Assembly (NCBI GenBank): GCA_934746515.1
Contig: CAKVFH010000025.1
Location: 1 to 5,415, forward strand
Length of the DNA: 5,415 nt
Reading direction: 5' to 3'
Origin: an uncultured Clostridia bacterium
GTDB lineage: Bacteria > Bacillota > Clostridia > Christensenellales > UBA1242
The notes under the pieces are model-generated. The model saw only the letters and a list, made by a program, of their open reading frames with translations. It had not been told where the DNA came from and did no database searches. Below are positions 1-5,415 of this stretch, piece after piece. Numbering within the stretch: the first letter of the stretch is position 1; every line of letters starts with the position of its first letter. A program made the position numbers and the translations under genes.

Positions 1-1356
1 CTCGTTCAAATGGATGGTTTTGAAGCCAATGAAGGCGTAATTGTTATGGCGGCAACAAACAGAGTTGATATTTTGGACCCTGCATTGCTTCGTCCAGGAA
101 GATTTGATAGAACTGTTCATATAAATATTCCTGATATTAAAGGAAGAGAAGAAATCTTGAAGGTTCATGCAAGAAATAAACCTTTAGCAAAAGATATTGA
201 TTTAAAGACTATTGCAAGAATAACTTCTGGATTTACCGGTGCTGAAATCGAAAACCTTTTAAATGAATCAGCAATTCTGACAGCAAAAGAGAATAGAAAA
301 GTCATAACCGAAGAAGACATTCAAAGGTCAATGATGAAAGTAACTCTTGGCCCACAAAAAAGAAGCAGAGTTGTTAGCGAACAAGAAAAATTTAGCACAG
401 CAGTTCATGAATCAGGCCACGCAATCATTCATAAGCTTGCAAAAGAACCTGCGCCTGTTCAAGAAGTTTCAATAATTCCGCGTGGTGGGGCTGGTGGTTA
501 TACAGTTTCTGCCGACGATGATAAACTATACTATTATAAAGAAGGTCTTTACTGCAAAATTCAATCACTGCTTGGTGGTATTTGTGCAGAAAAATTGATT
601 TTAAATGATACATCAACAGGTGCTTCAAGTGATTTAAAGCGTGCAACAGGCATTGCTAAACGAATGGTTACTGAATGGGGCATGAGTGATGAGCTTGGAA
701 TGGTTTATGCAGGAAGCGACGGCGACATCTTTGTTGGTAAAAATTATCAAGAAAGAATGAGCTATAGCGAAAGTCAAGCAGCAAAAATTGATGCAGAAGT
801 TAAAAAGATTATTGACAAATGTGAAAAAGATACTGAAAAGTTATTAAAAGATAACAAAGATAAGCTTTTGACAATGGCTAATGTTTTGGTTGAAAAAGAG
901 ACAATTTATGCTGAAGAAGTTGACCTTATTATGAGCGGTAAAACAAAGGATGAAATTGTTGAATATATTAACAAAAAAGACAAAAAAGAAGACCCTAAAA
1001 CAGAAACAACAACAGATGTAAAACCTGAAAAAATCGAAGATGACAAGAAAAATGATAAAAACAAAAAGGCTGAAGAAAAATTCACATCTGTTGACGATTT
1101 AATAAAAATTGCAGAAGAAAGAGAAAAGAAAAATAAAGAAAATAATGCTGAAACATTAGAAGAAAAATCTGATAAAAAAGCTTTAGAAAAAGCAGAAGAA
1201 AAAATTCAAGAAAACAATCAAAAAGGCACAAAAGAAAGCACAGAAAAAAATCAAAATAAAACAGTAAAAAATAGCGAAAAATCTCAAAAAGAGAGTAAAG
1301 AAAAGAATTCAGATACAAAAAAATCTACAAAAAAAGAAGAAAAAATAGATGAGTAA
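1..1356 (+). CDS. ftsH: ATP-dependent zinc metalloprotease FtsH, 3' part (5' end outside window)
   Basis: FtsH is a membrane-anchored hexameric AAA+ protease that unfolds and degrades membrane and short-lived cytosolic proteins. The reading frame is open from base 1 (Leu-Val-Gln-Met-Asp-Gly-Phe), so the apparent ATG at 10 is internal; the membrane segments and Walker A/B lie off the left edge. Visible parts in order are: the AAA second region of homology, with AATNR and the arginine fingers of LRPGRFDR (about 49-112); the AAA lid helices; the zinc site HESGH (406-420), where both His bind Zn and Glu is catalytic; the SIIPRG segment; and STGASSD, whose Asp (631-633) is the expected third zinc ligand. 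Homology ends near 939. It is followed by about 138 residues of charged low-complexity tail, by hand count roughly 38 Lys and 27 Glu, longer than usual for the family. The stop overlaps the next gene by 8 nt. Family identity is certain; the tail's role is unknown. Confidence 0.97.
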   Translation, partial: LVQMDGFEANEGVIVMAATNRVDILDPALLRPGRFDRTVHINIPDIKGREEILKVHARNKPLAKDIDLKTIARITSGFTGAEIENLLNESAILTAKENRKVITEEDIQRSMMKVTLGPQKRSRVVSEQEKFSTAVHESGHAIIHKLAKEPAPVQEVSIIPRGGAGGYTVSADDDKLYYYKEGLYCKIQSLLGGICAEKLILNDTSTGASSDLKRATGIAKRMVTEWGMSDELGMVYAGSDGDIFVGKNYQERMSYSESQAAKIDAEVKKIIDKCEKDTEKLLKDNKDKLLTMANVLVEKETIYAEEVDLIMSGKTKDEIVEYINKKDKKEDPKTETTTDVKPEKIEDDKKNDKNKKAEEKFTSVDDLIKIAEEREKKNKENNAETLEEKSDKKALEKAEEKIQENNQKGTKESTEKNQNKTVKNSEKSQKESKEKNSDTKKSTKKEEKIDE

Positions 1357-1930
1357 AGTAAAAAAAATATTTATTGTTATCGCTTGTTCAATAACTGTTT
1401 TGATTAATGCATTCTTGATTGCATTAAACAATATAAAATCTAATGTTTGTATTGCAGTGGGAAGTCCTTATAGTGTGGTTGTGTTTGATCACTCAACAAC
1501 AGGAAACGAAATTAAAGACGAAAAAGTGCTTGAAAAATTTTACAAACAAATGGAAAAACTGACAAATGTTTCGGTTTACGATAAACTTATAAACAGAGCA
1601 TCAATTGAAAAAAAGATTTTCCAAGACTCGAATGATAAATATGCAAAATGGTCTACCGACTTATTGAATAAAAATTTGGTTATTGAAATAATTTATAATT
1701 CAATTCAAGATTTGATTGTGTATGACGGAAATAATTCAAGAGTTGTTTCATATTATTGTATATCGTTTGTTGTTCCAAAAACTGATGACTTTACTGAAAT
1801 TGCGGTTTATTATTCATTGACTTCAAACTCTGAAGGAAATGAAAAGAATGAATCTTATGCAGCTTGCACACCACTTACGCTTTATGGAAATGCAAAAGAA
1901 CTTATTAAATTTATTGATAAAAATGTATAA
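1349..1930 (+). CDS. Hypothetical membrane-anchored protein, 193 aa, downstream of ftsH
   Basis: I do not recognise this family. The ATG lies inside the end of ftsH (the shared ATGAGTAA overlaps by 8 nt), with only a weak purine-rich AGAAGA stretch upstream, so translation is probably coupled to ftsH. The protein starts with Met-Ser-Lys-Val-Lys-Lys and then a hydrophobic helix at about residues 7-27, which reads as a signal anchor or uncleaved signal. No lipobox Cys follows at the expected place. The remaining roughly 165 residues are polar and look like a folded extracytoplasmic domain, with alternating beta-type stretches (for example LVIEIIYNSIQDLIVYDG and VSYYCISFVV). I see no catalytic motif. 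Its position suggests co-expression with ftsH; a role as partner, adaptor or substrate of FtsH is only inference. A strong terminator starts right after the stop. Confidence 0.85.
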   Translation: MSKVKKIFIVIACSITVLINAFLIALNNIKSNVCIAVGSPYSVVVFDHSTTGNEIKDEKVLEKFYKQMEKLTNVSVYDKLINRASIEKKIFQDSNDKYAKWSTDLLNKNLVIEIIYNSIQDLIVYDGNNSRVVSYYCISFVVPKTDDFTEIAVYYSLTSNSEGNEKNESYAACTPLTLYGNAKELIKFIDKNV

Positions 1931-1960
1931 AAAAATGAGAGCAATGGGCTCTCATTTTTT
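1929..1960 (+). terminator. Intrinsic terminator of the ftsH unit, probably bidirectional
   Basis: The stem TGAGAGC (1936-1942) pairs perfectly with GCTCTCA (1948-1954) around a 5-nt loop, and is extended by A-T pairs at its base. Six T residues follow on the + strand (1955-1960). Seven A residues precede it (1929-1935), giving a seven-U tract when read on the - strand. It can therefore end transcription from the ftsH side and also stop read-through from ychF, whose stop codon lies about 145 nt away and which has no GC-rich terminator of its own. Confidence 0.9.
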
Positions 1961-2031
1961 GTGCAATAAATTTTTGTTTATTTTTTTGTTTTAATTATTT
2001 ATTTTTTTTTGAAGATTTTGTATATATTTTC

Positions 2032-2105
2032 TATTACATTGTCAAAATCGCTTTTTTAAAATGAAAATGTAATAAAATTTTAAATTAAAAGATTTTTTTA
2101 CATTT
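2032..2105. repeat. Three copies of an ATTACATT-type element able to pair alternatively
   Basis: In the AT-rich spacer between two converging genes, TATTACATT (2032-2040) is the perfect reverse complement of AATGTAATA (2066-2074). AAATGTAA (2065-2072) is also the reverse complement of TTACATTT (2098-2105), which reaches the end of ychF. The central copy can pair with either flank but not both. In sequence this AT-rich such matches can occur by chance. The rest of 1961-2103 shows only T-rich runs, with no reading frame or RNA gene that I can support. Confidence 0.35.
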
Positions 2106-3201
2106 AAACATTGAACTTAAAGAGCATGACATCGCCGTCTTGAACAACATAATCTTTGCCTTCGCTGCGAACTTTGCCAGCTTCTTTGGCTTGGTTATAG
2201 CCACCATATTCAACTAGATTATCATAAGAAACAACATCTGCTCGGATAAAACCCTTTTCAAAATCGCTATGAATTTTGCCGGCAGCTCCTGGCGCTTTTG
2301 TGCCTTTTATAATTGTCCAAGCACGAACTTCTTTTTCGCCAGCAGTTAAATATGAAATTTGACCAAGTGTTTCGTAGCCGAGTTTGATAATTTTTTCGAG
2401 ACCGCTTGAAGATAGCCCCAAATCTTCAAGGAACATTTGTTTTTCATCGTCAGCAAGTTCAGAAAGTTCTTGCTCAATTTTTGCACAAACAACCAATACT
2501 TTTGAGTTTTCTTTTGCTGCATATTCTTTAACTTTGTTTACATAAGTCAAATCTTCTTCTTTTTTAGAAAGATCATTTTCTGAAATGTTGCAAGCATAAA
2601 TAACAGGTTTTGTTGTTAAAAGGAAGTATGAAGCGGCGAGTTTTCTTTCGTCATCTGTTTCAATAACTGATCTTGCTGGTTTGCCTTCATTTAAAACAGC
2701 ATTCATTTTCTTTAGCAAAGTTACTTCAGCTTCATATTCTTTGTTGCCTTGTTTGTACATTTTTTCTGCTTTGTCAAGTTTTGCTTTAACTGAATCAAGA
2801 TCGGCAAGCGCAAGCTCGGTGTTTATTGTTTCAATATCGCGGATTGGATCGATCGAGCCGTCAACGTGTGTGATATTTGCATCTTCAAAACAGCGAACAA
2901 CATGCACAATTGCATCGCATTCGCGGATAGCTCCTAAAAATTTGTTACCTAAACCTTCGCCCCTTGATGCGCCTTTAACAAGTCCTGCAATATCAACGAA
3001 TTTCAATATTGCTGGGGTGATTTTTTTTGTGTTATACATTTTGCCCAAGACTTCAAGTCTGTGATCTGGCACTGCAACAACGCCAACATTTGGCTCGATT
3101 GTGCAGAATGGATAGTTTGCAACTTCTGCGCCTACTTTTGTGATGGCATTAAACAGTGTGCTTTTTCCAACATTAGGAAGTCCAACAACTCCAAGTTCCA
3201 T
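2104..3201 (-). CDS. ychF: Redox-sensitive ribosome-binding ATPase YchF (OLA1 family), complete
   Basis: YchF is a universally conserved cytosolic P-loop protein of the Obg/HflX superfamily that binds ribosomes and prefers ATP over GTP. The 365-residue length matches the family (E. coli 363). Domains visible are: the N-terminal G domain with P-loop GLPNVGKST (residues 7-15), the switch I segment PFCTIEPN (31-38) and G3 DIAG (70-73); a helical coiled-coil insert (about 129-200); an altered G4 NISE (205-208) in place of NKxD, the change linked to ATP preference; and a C-terminal TGS domain (about 281-364, with YLTAGEKEVRAWT and FEKGFIRAD). His112 aligns with the catalytic His114 of E. coli YchF, and Cys33 with its oxidation-sensitive Cys35. 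The ATG is set by an AGGAG at 3208-3212, spaced 6 nt. It is divergent from uppP and appears monocistronic. Expression is probably constitutive from the TATAAT at 3234-3239. Confidence 0.97.
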   Translation of the reverse strand: MELGVVGLPNVGKSTLFNAITKVGAEVANYPFCTIEPNVGVVAVPDHRLEVLGKMYNTKKITPAILKFVDIAGLVKGASRGEGLGNKFLGAIRECDAIVHVVRCFEDANITHVDGSIDPIRDIETINTELALADLDSVKAKLDKAEKMYKQGNKEYEAEVTLLKKMNAVLNEGKPARSVIETDDERKLAASYFLLTTKPVIYACNISENDLSKKEEDLTYVNKVKEYAAKENSKVLVVCAKIEQELSELADDEKQMFLEDLGLSSSGLEKIIKLGYETLGQISYLTAGEKEVRAWTIIKGTKAPGAAGKIHSDFEKGFIRADVVSYDNLVEYGGYNQAKEAGKVRSEGKDYVVQDGDVMLFKFNV

Positions 3202-3233
3202 AAATATCTCCTATAAATTTATTTTACTTAACC

Positions 3234-3262
3234 ATTATACAATAATTATTTTTAAAAATAAA
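3234..3262 (-). promoter_or_regulatory. Putative sigma-A promoter of ychF
   Basis: On the - strand a perfect TATAAT lies at 3239-3234, giving a predicted start near 3227 and a leader of about 26 nt carrying the AGGAG ribosome site. At 17-bp spacing the -35 position is TTTATT (3262-3257), a poor match to TTGACA. The stretch between the boxes is nearly pure A/T. The call rests on the -10 box and its position. Confidence 0.6.
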
Positions 3263-3293
3263 GTGCAAAATCATAATTTAAAAATTTATCAAC

Positions 3294-3299
3294 TATAAT
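3294..3299 (+). promoter_or_regulatory. Putative -10 box of uppP, immediately upstream of its ATG
   Basis: A perfect TATAAT ends 5 nt before the uppP ATG (3305-3307). The usual distance to the transcription start places +1 at about 3305-3306, on the start codon itself. The -35 position at 17-bp spacing (3271-3276, TCATAA) does not resemble TTGACA. No Shine-Dalgarno sequence lies between the box and the ATG. This fits a leaderless transcript, but the AT-rich setting means the hexamer could be fortuitous. Confidence 0.45.
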
Positions 3300-3304
3300 T
3301 AACT

Positions 3305-4087
3305 ATGAGTATATGGATTTTGCTGATTTTGTGTGTAATTCAGGGGCTTACTGAATTTTTGCCGGTGTCTAGCAGTGGGCATTTGCTTTTATTTGAGCAG
3401 CTATTTGATGTTTCTGGAAATCTGTTGTTTTTGAATTTGTTTTTGCATGTCGCAACTCTTTTGGCTGTTGTGATTGTTTATCGAAAAAAATTGTGGGAAC
3501 TTGTTAAAAAACCTTTTCAGCCATACACGCTTAAACTTTTGGTTGCGACACTTTTTACGGTCGTGTTTGCTTTTGCTTATGAGCTTGGTGGGGTTGACAG
3601 AATTGTTACAAAGATTTATCCATTTGGATTTTTGATTACCAGCATTTTGCTTTTGTTTAGTCATTTGTTTCAAAAGAAATGTGAAACAATTTCTGTGAAC
3701 GAAATTTCAATGAAAAATTCGGTGCTTGTTGGTGTGGTTCAAGGTTTTGCGGTTGTGCCAGGATTGTCGAGATCTGGTTCGACAATTTCAAGTTTAATTT
3801 TGTCGGGGAATGACGAGAAAAAATCATCTGAATTTAGCTTTTTGTTAAGCATTCCAATCATTGTTGGTGGTTTCGCGCTTGAACTATTAAAAATGAATAA
3901 AAATTCAATAAATATATGTTTTTCTGATATTAAATTGTATATTTTTGCGTTTTTTCTGACATTTATTGTATCATTTTTTGCATTAAAAATCACCATTAAA
4001 CTTTTAAAGAAACAAAAGTTTATAATCTTTTCAGTTTACACATTTTTGATGTTTATTTTAACATTTATTTTGAATTATTTAATATAA
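3305..4087 (+). CDS. uppP: Undecaprenyl-diphosphate phosphatase UppP (BacA family), complete
   Basis: This integral membrane enzyme dephosphorylates undecaprenyl diphosphate to undecaprenyl phosphate, recycling the lipid carrier for peptidoglycan and other envelope polymers; overexpression of the family is known to raise bacitracin tolerance. At 260 residues it is close to the usual 265-275. Both family motifs are intact. The first is QGLTEFLPVSSSGH (residues 13-26), with Gln13 and Glu17 at the conserved (E/Q)xxxE positions, the Ser cluster and His26. The second is PGLSRSGST (152-160), with Arg156 matching the essential E. coli Arg174. Several strongly hydrophobic helices fill the rest, including the last about 50 residues. 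The start matches family N-termini, as the first motif sits 12 residues in, yet no Shine-Dalgarno sequence precedes it and a TATAAT ends 5 nt upstream. It converges on the small gene and terminator to its right, and shows no clear + strand terminator. Confidence 0.97.
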   Translation: MSIWILLILCVIQGLTEFLPVSSSGHLLLFEQLFDVSGNLLFLNLFLHVATLLAVVIVYRKKLWELVKKPFQPYTLKLLVATLFTVVFAFAYELGGVDRIVTKIYPFGFLITSILLLFSHLFQKKCETISVNEISMKNSVLVGVVQGFAVVPGLSRSGSTISSLILSGNDEKKSSEFSFLLSIPIIVGGFALELLKMNKNSINICFSDIKLYIFAFFLTFIVSFFALKITIKLLKKQKFIIFSVYTFLMFILTFILNYLI

Positions 4088-4097
4088 TTTTTTCACT

Positions 4098-4126
4098 AAA
4101 AAATGGAGATACTAAAGAGTATCTCC
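4098..4126 (-). terminator. Intrinsic terminator of the ABC/Cys-rich peptide unit
   Basis: A perfect 9-bp stem, GGAGATACT (4105-4113) with AGTATCTCC (4118-4126), encloses a 4-nt loop. Read on the - strand it is followed by A and then six T residues (4103-4098), the classic intrinsic terminator layout, 28 nt beyond the stop of the 30-aa gene. On the + strand the stem is followed by AACGGTGG without a U-tract, so it is not a good terminator for uppP. Confidence 0.88.
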
Positions 4127-4153
4127 AACGGTGGAAAGTATTAAAATAAAAGA

Positions 4154-4246
4154 TTAGTGACAGTCTTTTACTTTGCTTTTGCAACATGATTTAGATTTTG
4201 CGCTGCAATCTTTTACTTTCTTGTTTGTTCTGTTTTCTTTTTTCAT
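4154..4246 (-). CDS. Small Lys-rich, four-cysteine peptide, 30 aa
   Basis: This short gene has an excellent ribosome site (AAGGAG at 4258-4253, 6 nt from ATG), a TAA stop and an intrinsic terminator 28 nt downstream, which together argue strongly that it is translated. The product begins Met-Lys-Lys-Glu-Asn-Arg-Thr-Asn and is very basic. Its only Cys residues are at 14, 21, 22 and 29, giving the symmetric pattern C-X6-CC-X6-C, with His30 last. The pentapeptide Lys-Val-Lys-Asp-Cys occurs twice (residues 10-14 and 25-29). There is no hydrophobic signal or membrane segment. It lies 50 nt downstream of the ABC-type gene on the same strand, so co-transcription is likely. Possible roles are metal or Fe-S binding, a disulfide or zinc-knuckle mini-protein, or a peptide substrate of the neighbouring transporter. 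None is shown by sequence alone, and I do not recognise the family. Confidence 0.75.
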   Translation of the reverse strand: MKKENRTNKKVKDCSAKSKSCCKSKVKDCH

Positions 4247-4252
4247 AGAAAT

Positions 4253-4258
4253 CTCCTT
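4253..4258 (-). promoter_or_regulatory. Strong Shine-Dalgarno of the 30-aa Cys-rich gene
   Basis: Read on the - strand, AAGGAG lies 6 nt before the ATG at 4246. It is the main evidence that this very short frame is a gene, and it fixes the start. Confidence 0.8.
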
Positions 4259-4296
4259 TTTAGTTTCTATTATTATTTTCTGCAATATTCGACATT

Positions 4297-5415
4297 TTAT
4301 TCGTTGTTTTTATCAGAAATTTTATTTTTTTCAAAATAATAAATTTTGTCGAAAATTTCCCTAAAGGTGGGTTGATGAAAAAAGCAGATGACTGTGCAAT
4401 GCTTTTTGATGAAGCCCAGCATAAATTTGATTTGTTCGCGCTCTGCTTTTGACAGGTTTTCAGGAAGCATGAAAACATTTATAATTTTTGCACCAGACAA
4501 ATATGCGCGCGCCAAGCCCAGCACAAACTTTTGTTTTGATGAAAACGAGTCGTCAATAACTGTGTTATATTTTTCATCAAACGAAGAGATTATGTTTGAA
4601 ACTCTTAAATTTTTCATCTCTTTAAAGATTTTGTTTCGAGAAGGACAAACCAAGTAAAGATTTTCATAGATTGAAATATTAAAGAACTGTTCATTTGGAG
4701 TGACTGATGCAATAAATTTATTTATGGTTTGTGAGTTAAAATCTGAAATATTTTTGTCGCCCAAAAACAGACCACCACTTGAAAGCATCACTTTTTTTGT
4801 GATAATGTTGAAAATCTCTTCAAGTTTGTCTTGCTCGTCACTTACAAAACAAACACAATCTTTAAAATTGATTTTTAGGTTTATGTCTTTTAGTTTTTGG
4901 GTTCCGCCAGTTGTTGCATTGTAAAAATATAAGTTATATGAATCAATCAAGATTGGTGTTTCTTTTTTAGGTTCGCTGATATATTTAAGAGAGTCAAATT
5001 GTTTTAAGATATTATCCATAAGAGCAATTTCAGAGAATATATCAAAGAAAGAAATAAGATTTTCAGCAGAACTTGTTAAATAAGGTGTTAATATCAAATA
5101 GACCGAAAGGGTGAGTTCGGTGGTTTGCACTTGACCAATTAAAAACAGGGTTGACACAAAAACAGCAAGTTTCAAAATTAGCGAAATGAAATTGTTGTTG
5201 ATATTATAGTAAAGAGAAATTGAGTTGGTTGTTTTTATGTTTTGTTCAACATATTTAAAATATTTGTCTTTGAGCGCTGTTTCAAGGTTGTAGCTTTGCT
5301 CGGCATTGTCTCCGCCACAAATTGAATTGAAAAGGTCGAGAGAAACATTTTCATATTGTGATAGTTCTTGCGTTTTTGCCTGAATTTTTCTGTCAGTCAG
5401 CTTTAAAAACAAAAA
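4297..5415 (-). CDS. ABC-exporter-like protein with degenerate ATPase domain, C-terminal part (5' end outside window)
   Basis: The frame is open through the right edge; the first TTG (5412) is not a credible start. Residues are numbered from it. Residues 1-140 resemble the second half of an exporter membrane domain: a long cytoplasmic helix, then membrane helices at about 74-93 and 99-120, matching TM5 and TM6. Residues 155-365 follow the exporter nucleotide-binding domain in order, ending with HQPTFREIFDKIYYF as in the family's H-loop region. The ATPase residues are lost. Walker A (190-199) reads VSDEQDKLEE, without its glycines or GKS/T. The signature is FSSKQ (290-294) instead of LSGGQ. 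Walker B has Phe314-Met315 where Asp-Glu belong, the D-loop Asp is Ser321, and the Q-loop Gln is displaced. His346 and LARAYL (300-305) persist. The frame is intact, so this is probably a functional non-hydrolysing subunit rather than a pseudogene. The substrate is unknown, and an active partner subunit may be encoded beyond the edge. Confidence 0.82.
   Translation of the reverse strand, partial: FLFLKLTDRKIQAKTQELSQYENVSLDLFNSICGGDNAEQSYNLETALKDKYFKYVEQNIKTTNSISLYYNINNNFISLILKLAVFVSTLFLIGQVQTTELTLSVYLILTPYLTSSAENLISFFDIFSEIALMDNILKQFDSLKYISEPKKETPILIDSYNLYFYNATTGGTQKLKDINLKINFKDCVCFVSDEQDKLEEIFNIITKKVMLSSGGLFLGDKNISDFNSQTINKFIASVTPNEQFFNISIYENLYLVCPSRNKIFKEMKNLRVSNIISSFDEKYNTVIDDSFSSKQKFVLGLARAYLSGAKIINVFMLPENLSKAEREQIKFMLGFIKKHCTVICFFHQPTFREIFDKIYYFEKNKISDKNNE
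4307..4334 (-). promoter_or_regulatory. Possible internal promoter for the 30-aa gene
   Basis: Within the 3' end of the ABC-like gene, TTGAAA (4334-4329) and TAAAAA (4312-4307) are 16 bp apart on the - strand, with TG one base before the -10 (extended -10). This could give the small gene its own transcript. The -10 matches consensus at 4 of 6 positions only, and the region is A-rich, so a chance match is quite possible. Confidence 0.25.

Noticed and set aside
10..12. ATG at 10 as the start of a short FtsH-like protein
   Set aside because: The codons before it (Leu-Val-Gln) continue the conserved AAA sequence, so this Met is internal and the gene is cut by the window edge.
1082..1318. Antisense frame encoding a Phe/Leu-rich, membrane-like 78-aa protein
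   Set aside because: It is the reverse complement of the A-rich Lys/Glu codons of the FtsH tail, which automatically give TTT/TTC/CTT codons; no ribosome site or independent signal supports it.
2681..3064. + strand frame of 127 codons opposite ychF
   Set aside because: It lies wholly antisense to the conserved ychF coding region, and its translation has no recognisable domain.
4105..4126. The 9-bp hairpin as the uppP terminator on the + strand
   Set aside because: No U-tract follows the stem on the + strand; the U-tract is on the - strand side only.
4154..4246. The 30-aa peptide as a SCIFF (six cysteines in forty-five residues) precursor
   Set aside because: It has only four Cys, is too short, lacks the SCIFF motif layout, and no radical SAM maturase is visible next to it.
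5410..5412. TTG at 5412 as the start of the ABC-like gene
   Set aside because: The frame is open to the window edge, the first residues already lie inside the exporter membrane domain, and no ribosome site can be seen; the gene simply continues outside.
4297..5415. ABC-like gene called as a pseudogene
   Set aside because: There is no stop or frameshift over about 370 codons, and domain order and hydrophobic pattern are kept; degeneration is confined to catalytic motifs, which suits a non-catalytic subunit better.

Overview
The window is low in GC, uses A/T-ending codons and has AGGAG-type ribosome binding sites. It encodes FtsH, YchF/OLA1 and an undecaprenyl-diphosphate phosphatase of the BacA/UppP type. 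Together these point to a low-GC Gram-positive bacterium (Bacillota), perhaps an uncultured Clostridia lineage. That placement is inferred from composition and gene content; no rRNA or other taxonomic marker is present. TGG encodes Trp and the genes end in TAA, so nothing suggests a variant genetic code.

Left part (1-1960, + strand): the 3' part of ftsH, the membrane AAA+ zinc protease, enters from the left edge and ends in a long Lys/Glu-rich tail. It overlaps by 8 nt a gene for a membrane-anchored protein of unknown function. A strong hairpin with U-tracts on both strands closes this unit. An AT-only stretch with short inverted repeats follows (1961-2103).

Middle part (2104-4087): ychF (- strand) and uppP (+ strand) diverge from a 103-bp AT-rich spacer. 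Each has a TATAAT -10 box. The uppP box sits so close to the ATG, with no Shine-Dalgarno sequence, that a leaderless mRNA is plausible.

Right part (4088-5415, - strand): an ABC-exporter-type protein enters from the right edge. Its nucleotide-binding domain keeps the family's overall pattern but has lost the Walker A, Walker B and signature residues. Fifty nt downstream lies a 30-codon gene with a strong ribosome binding site, encoding a Lys-rich peptide with a symmetric C-X6-CC-X6-C pattern, followed by a clean intrinsic terminator. This pseudo-ATPase ABC subunit plus Cys-rich peptide is the least explained part of the window. FtsH, YchF and UppP are ordinary housekeeping proteins (membrane proteolysis, ribosome-associated ATPase, lipid carrier recycling) and show no common pathway with it.
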